64,000 nt of DNA from Deltaproteobacteria bacterium (GTDB lineage: Bacteria; Myxococcota_A; Polyangia; GCA-2747355): assembly GCA_020633415.1 (NCBI GenBank), contig JACKDQ010000010.1:1-64000 (forward strand), read 5' to 3'. This document shows, in pieces, positions 57,997-64,000 of this stretch. The notes under the pieces are model-generated. The model was not told the origin of the DNA and searched no databases. It was given only the letters and a program-made list of their open reading frames with translations. Each line of letters opens with the position of its first letter. The stretch's first letter is position 1. Position numbers and translations under genes: made by a program.

Positions 57997-59961
57997 CTAG
58001 CCCGCCGGGCGAAATTCGACGACGCATGACTTGTCGCCGATTGGGCCTGGACCTGGCGTCTGCGCTACCGCCCGTCCGCTCCCGCGCAGCGTGACCTGCA
58101 GCCCGATCCGGCGGGCAGTCTCCAGCACTTGATGCATGCTTAGCCCAGTGAAATCGGGGACGACGACCTCGGCGCTGCCGGGCAATGCCGGAGCCTGACG
58201 GGGCTGCAGGGCGACGGGGGCTTTCCTCGGCGCTCTGTGCGTCGTCGGTTTGCTGGCAAACACCCGGTCGGGCTCTACGCCGCGATAACGCAGCGCATGG
58301 CGCGCGACTTGCGCAAAGATCGGTCCGGCGACGTCGCCGCCGTAGTAGGATTTTCCAGCCGGTTCGTTGACCACCACCGCGACGACGATCTGCGGGTTGG
58401 TCGCTGGCGCGAAGCCAACAAACGAGGCGACCCAGCGGTCCTCGGCGTATTTGCCGGTCGTCGGGTCGGCTTTCTGCGCGGTGCCCGTCTTTCCGGCGGT
58501 CGAGTAATGTGCGAGTGCAGCAAGTGGCGCAGTGCCGCGCTCGCTGGTCACTTCGTTCAACATCTTTCGCAGCTTGTTGGCTGTGGAAGCGGCGATAATC
58601 CGATGGCCCGTCGGCTCAAAGCTCGCCATCGTTTTGCCGTCGGTGGCACGGATCGCGGTGACCAGGCGCGGCCGCATGAGGATTCCATCGTTGGCGATCG
58701 CCGACATCGCCCGGGCGAGTTGCAGCACGGTTGCCGTCATGCCCTGTCCAAAGGAGATATTTGCCAAGCCAACGTCAGACCAGCTTCGATAGTCGCGCAA
58801 GGTGCCGCGGCGCTCGCCGGGCAAGCGCACCCCGGTTTTCGTGCCGAAACCAAACTGCTGCAGCGCCTTAAACAGACGGCGTCGTCCGAGTCGTGCCGCG
58901 ATCTGCGAGATACAGATGTTCGATGACTTGATCAGGCAATCCTCAACACTCAGTTTGCTGTACGGTCGCGAATCGTGGATTACATGGCGGCCGATTTTGA
59001 ACGAGCCCCTGCCGGTATCGAATATTTCGCCGGCGTGCACCGCGCTGTGCTCAAGAGCACTGGCGAGCGTGACCACTTTGATCGCCGATCCTGGCTCAAA
59101 GGCGTCGTTGACCGCACGGTTTCGCCGCTCACCCGGTTGACTGCGGCCGAAATTGTTGGCGTCGAACGACGGGGCGTTGGCCATCGCTAAAATATCCCCG
59201 CTTTGCGGATCGATCACCACGATACTCACCCAGCCGCGCTCAGGGTCGACCTGCGAATAGGCTGTGGCAGCCGCTTGCTCCGCCTGGTGCTGGATCGCGC
59301 GGTCGATCGAAACGAAAATGTCGTGTCCTGCGGTCGGTCGGTCCATTCGCCCACTGGCCAGCACTGGCCGACCGAGCGCGTCGCGCAGCCGAACCACACG
59401 ACGTCCGCGTCCACGCAGCAGATCCTCGTAGGCGTACTCGAGTCCGCCAAGGCCACGGGCGTCGAGGCCAACGAAGCCCACCACGTTGCTTGCCAAGCCG
59501 CCGTTGGGATAAAAGCGGTTGCTCTCTTTGACCATCGCGACGCCCGAGAGCTTGAGCTGATCCAGTCGCATACTCTGCTTCGGTGTGATGTGCCGCTTAA
59601 TCCAGACGAAATAGCGCTCCGAGTTGAGTCGCTGGGCAACCGCCCAGCGATCAAGACCCAGCGCATCGGCCAGCTGCGAGGCCACGTAGAGTCGCTCCTC
59701 CGGTTTGATCTGCCGTGGGTTCGCATAGACCGAGTCGACATCGATACTGATCGCCAACGGTGTGCGATGGCGGTCAAAGATCGATCCGCGTCGCGGGGGC
59801 AAGGTGACTTGCTTGGTGTGCTGGCGCTCGGCAAGTTTGCGTAGCCTGGCGCCCTGTGCGGTCTGCAGGCCATACGTGCGAAACAGCACCAAGCTGAACG
59901 CGCCGACCAGCACCGCGACGGTGAGTATCATTCGCAGTCGTGTCCAACGACTGACAGTCAT
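57997..59961 (-). CDS. ftsI: Peptidoglycan D,D-transpeptidase FtsI (PBP3) with PASTA domain
   Basis: 654 residues. It cross-links septal peptidoglycan. An N-terminal membrane anchor (MILTVAVLVGAFSLVLF), the dimerisation domain with PPRRGSIFDRHRTPLAIS, then the transpeptidase with all three active motifs: SxxK in FEPGSAIKV, SxN in LIKSSNICIS and KTG in AGKTGTAQK. After a Pro/Ala-rich stretch the C-terminus has one PASTA-like domain (VVVPDFTGLSMHQVLETARRIGL). Its start overlaps the ftsL stop by 4 nt. Fourth gene of the dcw operon here; the cluster appears to end with it, because the next gene is convergent. Confidence 0.95.
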   Translation of the reverse strand: MTVSRWTRLRMILTVAVLVGAFSLVLFRTYGLQTAQGARLRKLAERQHTKQVTLPPRRGSIFDRHRTPLAISIDVDSVYANPRQIKPEERLYVASQLADALGLDRWAVAQRLNSERYFVWIKRHITPKQSMRLDQLKLSGVAMVKESNRFYPNGGLASNVVGFVGLDARGLGGLEYAYEDLLRGRGRRVVRLRDALGRPVLASGRMDRPTAGHDIFVSIDRAIQHQAEQAAATAYSQVDPERGWVSIVVIDPQSGDILAMANAPSFDANNFGRSQPGERRNRAVNDAFEPGSAIKVVTLASALEHSAVHAGEIFDTGRGSFKIGRHVIHDSRPYSKLSVEDCLIKSSNICISQIAARLGRRRLFKALQQFGFGTKTGVRLPGERRGTLRDYRSWSDVGLANISFGQGMTATVLQLARAMSAIANDGILMRPRLVTAIRATDGKTMASFEPTGHRIIAASTANKLRKMLNEVTSERGTAPLAALAHYSTAGKTGTAQKADPTTGKYAEDRWVASFVGFAPATNPQIVVAVVVNEPAGKSYYGGDVAGPIFAQVARHALRYRGVEPDRVFASKPTTHRAPRKAPVALQPRQAPALPGSAEVVVPDFTGLSMHQVLETARRIGLQVTLRGSGRAVAQTPGPGPIGDKSCVVEFRPAG

Positions 59962-60338
59962 TCCGACTCCGGCGTCGGTCGACTAGCGACCAGGACTTTG
60001 GATTTTGTGTCGATCGTTCGGATTTGTTGGGGCGCAGGCGGCTTCCAGCCCCATTTCTCTGCGAGTTGACCGATGCGCTCCGGGCGTTTGAGCAAAGCGA
60101 ATTCGACTTTCAGCTTGCGATTGATCTGCGTCAGGCGGGCGCGCTCGCTGGTCGCTTGTGAGATGCGGTAGCCGAGATCGATCACGCGCAAGTTTGTCCA
60201 AACTTCGGCCAGCGCGGTCGCGGTCAATAGTCCGGCAGCGACGATTAGCGCAGTGATCTGTCGGCGCTTTTGGCGCGGCGTTCGTTCTGTCGGCAGAGTC
60301 GCCCGGCGCAACGCGCATAGTCTCGTCAGCAAATTCAT
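59958..60338 (-). CDS. ftsL: Cell division protein FtsL
   Basis: 126 residues: a basic cytoplasmic tail, one membrane helix (ITALIVAAGLLTATALAEVW) and a coiled-coil-like periplasmic part (RISQATSERARLTQINRKLKVEFALL). This size and layout, between rsmH and ftsI with 4-nt overlaps on both sides, identify it as FtsL, the divisome partner of FtsB/FtsQ. Sequence conservation of FtsL is low, so context carries much of the call. Confidence 0.85.
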   Translation of the reverse strand: MNLLTRLCALRRATLPTERTPRQKRRQITALIVAAGLLTATALAEVWTNLRVIDLGYRISQATSERARLTQINRKLKVEFALLKRPERIGQLAEKWGWKPPAPQQIRTIDTKSKVLVASRPTPESE

Positions 60339-61303
60339 CGCCGCACCGCCAGGTCTTCATCGATCTCGATGCGCTCGGCGACGCGCAGACGCGCACTGCG
60401 CGCGCGGGGATTCGCCATGCACTCGGCCTCCGTCGGTCGCAGCGCCTTTTTCGAGATTAGTCGAATGCGCGGCTTCTCGCCGCAGGCACATTGCGGAATC
60501 GTCGGTGGACAGCGGCAGGGGTTGGCCCATTTGGCAAAGGTTTGTTTGACGATGCGATCTTCGAGCGAGTGAAAGCTGATGATCGCCAGCCGGCCTGCTG
60601 GTGCTAACAATCCGAGCGCGCGATCGAGAAAGCGAGTTAGGGCGCCGAGTTCATCATTGACGGCGATGCGCAGCGCTTGAAACGTGCGCGTTGCCGGATG
60701 AATGCGCTGTGGGCCGCGCGGTCGAACGACCTGTTCAACCAGCGCAGCGAGTTCGGCGGTGCTGTTCAATTGACCGCTGCTCCTGGCTTGTTTGATCGAG
60801 CGGGCGATACGTCCACTTTGCCGCTCCTCACCATAGCTGCGCAAAATTTTGGACAATTCATTTTCGCTCAGCGAGTCGATCAGCGCGTCGGCGGGTAGCG
60901 ATCGGCTGGGGTCCATCCGCATGTCGAGTGGGCCGTCTTTCGAGAAGCTGAAGCCCCGCGCCGCGACGTCGAGCTGATGAGAGGAGACGCCGAGGTCGAG
61001 CAGCGCGCCGTCGACCGGCAATAGGCCGGCTTCTGCGAGCAGGGCCTCGGCTTGGTCGAAGCTATCGTGAAAGAACTGCACCCGATCCGCAAAATGGACC
61101 AGGCGCTGGCGCGCGACCGCCAATGCTTCGGCGTCGCGGTCAAGGCAGATCAACGTGCCGTCAGGCGCGCAAGCTTCGAGAAGGGCGCAAGCGTGCCCCG
61201 CTCCGCCGACGGTCCCGTCGAGATATCGTCGACCCGTCTGCGGCGCCAACGCTTCGACAGCCTCGCTCAACAGCACCGAGGTGTGGTCAAACTGCACGAT
61301 CAT
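60335..61303 (-). CDS. rsmH: 16S rRNA (cytosine-1402 N4)-methyltransferase RsmH
   Basis: 322 residues, family MraW. FDHTSVLLSEAVEAL at the start, the SAM-binding YLDGTVGGAGH, LICLDRDAEAL, DGALLDLGVSSHQLD, GFSFSKDGPLDMRMDP, FQALRIAVNDEL and IISFHSLEDRIVKQTF. It N4-methylates C1402 of 16S rRNA using S-adenosylmethionine. Second gene of the dcw cluster; its stop overlaps the ftsL start by 4 nt. Confidence 0.97.
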   Translation of the reverse strand: MIVQFDHTSVLLSEAVEALAPQTGRRYLDGTVGGAGHACALLEACAPDGTLICLDRDAEALAVARQRLVHFADRVQFFHDSFDQAEALLAEAGLLPVDGALLDLGVSSHQLDVAARGFSFSKDGPLDMRMDPSRSLPADALIDSLSENELSKILRSYGEERQSGRIARSIKQARSSGQLNSTAELAALVEQVVRPRGPQRIHPATRTFQALRIAVNDELGALTRFLDRALGLLAPAGRLAIISFHSLEDRIVKQTFAKWANPCRCPPTIPQCACGEKPRIRLISKKALRPTEAECMANPRARSARLRVAERIEIDEDLAVRR

Positions 61304-61370
61304 TTATAGCGGCGGCGCGATCAGTGCGCCAGTTTCCGCACGCTGCCGGCAGGCGGGCCGATTGAGCGCG

Positions 61371-61823
61371 CTAGAGTCCGAGGCGAGCCAGCGCGGTATT
61401 GATTTCGGGCAATGCGCCCTTGGCGCGCTCGCGCTCGGTGTTCCAGAGTTGGCGGTCCCACAACTCGATGCAGGTGCCGAGGGCGGCGAAGATCACCTGA
61501 CTCTTGAGGCTGGCATAGTCGCGGAGCATCGGCGGGATCAGGATCCGGCCTTGCCGGTCCGGCGCGCATTCCGTTGCGCCGGCGACGTGCAGTCGTTTGA
61601 GGCGAATCACGTTTTCGTCGAATTGTGGCAGATCACCGATCCGCTCGAGAAAGGACTGCCATTCACGCACAGGGTAGGCGACGAGACAGCGACCCGCGGG
61701 ATCGACGTTAGTGGTGACGATCAGCCGGGTGTCACCGTCGGCAGAGAGCACTTCGCGGAAGCGAACGGGCAGTGCGACCCGCCCCTTGTCGTCCAGGCTA
61801 TGCTCGTAGGCGCCGAGAAACAT
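61371..61823 (-). CDS. mraZ: Transcriptional regulator MraZ
   Basis: 150 residues, two AbrB-like halves: FLGAYEHSLDDKGRVALPVRFRE near the start and ATECAPDRQGRILIPPMLRDYA in the second half, each with the D-x-x-G-R-hydrophobic-x-x-P motif. In studied bacteria MraZ forms rings and binds repeated TGGG-type boxes before its own operon. Such boxes are present here 37-72 bp upstream (61860-61895). First gene of the dcw cluster. Confidence 0.96.
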   Translation of the reverse strand: MFLGAYEHSLDDKGRVALPVRFREVLSADGDTRLIVTTNVDPAGRCLVAYPVREWQSFLERIGDLPQFDENVIRLKRLHVAGATECAPDRQGRILIPPMLRDYASLKSQVIFAALGTCIELWDRQLWNTERERAKGALPEINTALARLGL

Positions 61824-61859
61824 CTGTTCGTCCCTTGCTCGCTCGGGGCTGGGCTAGCA

Positions 61860-61895
61860 CCCCACGGTGCGCCACGAATCCCCACTGTTCCCCAC
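61860..61895 (-). promoter_or_regulatory. Putative MraZ operator, four boxes at 10-bp period
   Basis: On the minus strand GTGGGG occurs at 61890-61895, 61880-61885 and 61860-61865, with a one-base variant GTGGCG at 61870-61875, so four boxes are spaced exactly 10 bp. TGGG(N) boxes at this period are the described MraZ binding pattern. They lie just before the mraZ start. Confidence 0.75.
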
Positions 61896-61943
61896 CAGAT
61901 CACCACCATTTCCCCCAAAGATCAACCCCGCTCTTCGAGAGAT

Positions 61944-61959
61944 ATTGAATATATTCAAT
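61944..61959. promoter_or_regulatory. 16-bp perfect palindrome in the mraZ/sigma intergenic region
   Basis: ATTGAATATATTCAAT, fully self-complementary and very AT-rich in a GC-rich region. It sits midway between the two outward-facing GTGGGG box sets, where a shared operator or the promoters of both divergent genes would be expected. Confidence 0.6.
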
Positions 61960-62020
61960 GCATTACAAGCTATAGGGTTTAGTTCCCGTGATCACCACAA
62001 GATGTAGAGGTCTCAGCGCG

Positions 62021-62036
62021 GTGGGGTCCGGTGGGG
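62021..62036 (+). promoter_or_regulatory. Second pair of MraZ-like boxes facing the sigma factor gene
   Basis: GTGGGG at 62021-62026 and 62031-62036 on the plus strand, again 10 bp apart, 70-85 bp before the sigma factor start. The orientation is the mirror image of the mraZ-side boxes. Confidence 0.5.
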
Positions 62037-62105
62037 CTTGAGAAGGCGGCGCGGGTCGGCGATCGCGGCGATTTGTGAGCCGCGGCGGTGGTATAGGGAC
62101 ACTGT

Positions 62106-62756
62106 ATGAAGTCGATGGTAATGCCGGTGCGAACCCCAGACCCAAGCCAAACGCGCGCTTCTGGCGTTCACGCGCTCGGTTTCACCGGTGACGATTCCGC
62201 CCTAGCACGCGCATTGCGGCGCGGACACCCGGGCGCCCCGGCCGCGCTGTTCGACCGCTATGGCCGACATGTCGAAGGTGTGTTGATCAACCTACTCGGC
62301 TTCGATGGTGAGCACGAAGACCTGTTGCACGAGATCTTCGCCCAAGCATTGACGTGCATCAACAAGCTCCAAGACGACGAGCGGCTCAAGGCCTGGCTGA
62401 CCAGCATCGCTGTCCATACCGCGCGCAGCTGCCTACGCCGTCGTCAGCGCTTTAGGCTGTTTCTGAGGCGCGCTGCCCAGCAGGATTTGCCGGTCAGCGT
62501 TGCCGATGCCGAGACGCGGCGCGCGGTCGGGCGCGTTTATCGACTGCTCGAGCGAATGCCAACCGAACTGCGTCTAGCCTTCGCGTTGCGGTTTATCCAG
62601 GGCATGGAACTGACTGAAGTCGCTGCCGCTTGCGACGTATCGCTGGCGACGATCAAGCGTCGACTGGCCAAAGCACGTCGGCGTTTTATGCTCGCTGCTC
62701 GCGGTGATTCGGCGTTGGCGAGTTGGGTTGTCCCTGATCAGGAGGGACAGCGATGA
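62106..62756 (+). CDS. ECF-type RNA polymerase sigma factor
   Basis: 216 residues (AGGGA about seven bases before the ATG). The sigma-2 region runs through ALFDRYGRHVEGVLINLLG, DGEHEDLLHEIFAQAL and LKAWLTSIAVHTARSCLRRR. The sigma-4 region has MPTELRLAFALRFIQGMELTEVAAACDVSLATIKRRLAKARRR with the HTH. Sigma-3 is absent, as in ECF factors. Its stop overlaps the FecR-type gene start (ATGA), so the two form an operon in which the second product may control the sigma factor. Confidence 0.9.
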   Translation: MKSMVMPVRTPDPSQTRASGVHALGFTGDDSALARALRRGHPGAPAALFDRYGRHVEGVLINLLGFDGEHEDLLHEIFAQALTCINKLQDDERLKAWLTSIAVHTARSCLRRRQRFRLFLRRAAQQDLPVSVADAETRRAVGRVYRLLERMPTELRLAFALRFIQGMELTEVAAACDVSLATIKRRLAKARRRFMLAARGDSALASWVVPDQEGQR

Positions 62757-64000
62757 CGCGACGCGATCCACTGCGCGATCTGGGGCAACGGGTGGCCGAG
62801 GCAAACCGCGCAGCGTTGGCCGAGCGTAGCGTGCTTACCGCGGTCCGTTGCCGGCTGCTCGCTACACCGAAAAAACGTCGACATGCGGCCTGGCCTTGGA
62901 GCTTGGCGATCGCCGCTGCGGCGTCGCTTGTGTTGCTGGCGCTCTGGTGGGCCTGGTCGCCGGCTAGGCTGAACTATACCATCGAGGGCGAGCGCATCGC
63001 CTGGGGCGATCGCCGCGCGACGCTGGGCCGAGAGATCGGCGCCACGAACACAGCGCGACTGGTGCGGTTCTCCGACGGAACGCGTGTGCGCCTTGCGCCA
63101 GAGAGCACTCTGCGCGTTACCGCTCTGTCCGAGCGGGCGGCACAGCTCTTGCTCGACCGCGGGACATTGCAGGCCAAGGTGTTTCGCGGTGGTGGGCGGT
63201 GGCGCTTTCTCGCGGGTCCGTACGAGGTCGTTGTGCTCGGCACGCAGTTTCAGCTGAGCTGGGATCCTGCCGGTCGCGTGCTCGATCTGGCGATGCACAA
63301 AGGACGGGTCGAGTTGCGCGGTCCGGTGGTCAAACGCTTGGCGGTCGTCGCTGGCGAAGCGCTGCGGGTTTGGCCCGATCAGGGCAAGCTAGAGTTGATG
63401 CCCCGCAAGCCACGTCCCGCAGTAGCGCTTGCCCAGCGCCCTCAGACGAGCACCGAAGACGCACCAGCGTCGAGCCAACCGGCCTCGCGACCATCGATCT
63501 CTGGCGCGCGTCGCAAGGCTCGCTTGCGCAAATCCGCGTTGCCCACGCCGATCGTCGTGGGCAAACCGACGGTCTCAGCGCCCGTCGTCGCGCGACAGCC
63601 GGCCGGCGCAACAACACCGCCGGCTGCGGCTAGCGATCTGTCGAGCCCTGGAGCGGCGCCGCTTGCGGCTAACCATGCGCCGCGCAGATCAGCGATCGAT
63701 CGACACGCGCTGGCCCAACGTTTCTACGGTTTCGCGCGAGCAGGTGATTTTCGCCGGGCTGCAGAGCAGGCGCAGCGCATTGGCTGGCCCTGGTTGAGCG
63801 CCCAGGCTTCTAACGCAGCCGACCTATTGATGGTCGGCGATGTGGCGCGCTATTCGGGCCAAGCTGCGACCGCCAAACGGCTCTACAACGAACTCGTCGA
63901 ACGCTTTGCTGACCGGGCACAGGCAGCCGCTGCGGTGTTTGCGCTCGGTTGTCTGGCGATGGATCACGAGCGCGACTATGCGGCGGCGAGACAGCACTTT
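62753..64000 (+). CDS. FecR-domain membrane protein with TPR-like C-terminus (3' partial)
   Basis: The frame is open from the ATG at 62753 to the window end (416 codons) and continues beyond. Cytoplasmic N-terminal 40 residues, a membrane segment (WSLAIAAAASLVLLALWW), a FecR domain (VRFSDGTRVRLAPESTLRV; DRGTLQAKVFRGG; YEVVVLGTQFQLSWD; GRVELRGP), a long Pro/Ala-rich linker and a TPR-like start (AQRFYGFARAGDFRRAAEQAQRI; AATAKRLYNELVERF). It overlaps the ECF sigma gene by 4 nt. FecR domains transmit envelope signals to ECF factors; here the short N-terminal tail could bind the sigma factor. The layout is common in Myxococcota. Confidence 0.88.
   Translation, partial: MTRRDPLRDLGQRVAEANRAALAERSVLTAVRCRLLATPKKRRHAAWPWSLAIAAAASLVLLALWWAWSPARLNYTIEGERIAWGDRRATLGREIGATNTARLVRFSDGTRVRLAPESTLRVTALSERAAQLLLDRGTLQAKVFRGGGRWRFLAGPYEVVVLGTQFQLSWDPAGRVLDLAMHKGRVELRGPVVKRLAVVAGEALRVWPDQGKLELMPRKPRPAVALAQRPQTSTEDAPASSQPASRPSISGARRKARLRKSALPTPIVVGKPTVSAPVVARQPAGATTPPAAASDLSSPGAAPLAANHAPRRSAIDRHALAQRFYGFARAGDFRRAAEQAQRIGWPWLSAQASNAADLLMVGDVARYSGQAATAKRLYNELVERFADRAQAAAAVFALGCLAMDHERDYAAARQHF

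Noticed and set aside
1..64000. CRISPR arrays, insertion sequences, rRNA and tRNA genes
   Set aside because: None could be recognised: no regularly spaced repeats with unique spacers, no transposase motifs and no structured RNA signatures.

Overview
The window is a GC-rich (roughly 60-65% by eye), densely coded piece of a bacterial chromosome, most probably from the Myxococcota or a neighbouring former deltaproteobacterial lineage. Reasons seen in the sequence: AgmX/PglI-like proteins, many Asp/Gly-rich lipoproteins, C-terminal Cys + hydrophobic + Arg tails of the MYXO-CTERM type, Cys-rich surface modules, a DUF3604 protein, a CX(2-4)CH multihaem cytochrome, RCC1-repeat and TPR proteins, and an ECF sigma/FecR pair. 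I found no rRNA, tRNA, CRISPR array, transposase or phage gene.

Layout. 1-3.1 kb: two AgmX/PglI-like proteins (the first cut by the window edge) and a lipoprotein ending in a clear terminator. 3.1-9.5 kb: housekeeping genes (TGS-domain nucleoside kinase, GH13 enzyme, ilvE, pyrD, a CheX-like protein). 9.5-14.4 kb: LCAD/IVD-type acyl-CoA dehydrogenase, membrane-anchored RCC1 propeller, POT peptide transporter. 15.5-22.2 kb: an RND efflux operon whose outer-membrane gene is fused to a periplasmic binding domain, then a secreted trypsin-like protease. 23.4-38.7 kb: mainly envelope and secreted proteins (lipoproteins, DUF3604, GH20-like enzyme, LPP20, M11-type metalloprotease, amidohydrolase, 13-site multihaem cytochrome). 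38.8-41.5 kb: a methylsuccinyl-CoA dehydrogenase-like enzyme with a CitE/HpcH-type lyase, suggesting part of an ethylmalonyl-CoA-type pathway.

The most unusual gene is at 41.7-44.2 kb. It is a single open frame joining a complete pentameric ligand-gated ion channel (ligand domain plus M1-M4) to a C-terminal family-5 ABC solute-binding domain. The channel topology puts the added domain in the periplasm, so it may be a peptide- or solute-gated channel. A small HTH protein follows it, and a TPR/PhnD-like two-gene operon lies convergently.

49.1-54.8 kb looks like an undescribed partner-switching signalling locus. It has a protein with two STAS-like domains, two zinc ribbons, a membrane segment and a PDZ domain; a TPR/PEGA protein; and two divergently transcribed paralogues, each with a receiver-like domain and a GHKL ATPase. 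55-58 kb holds a DECR-type SDR, a lipoprotein and a PlsC-like acyltransferase. 58-61.8 kb is the start of the division/cell-wall (dcw) cluster, mraZ-rsmH-ftsL-ftsI, transcribed leftward. It is divergent from an ECF sigma factor and a FecR-type gene that runs off the window. The intergenic region between them carries two outward-facing sets of 10-bp-periodic GTGGGG boxes that look like MraZ operators.
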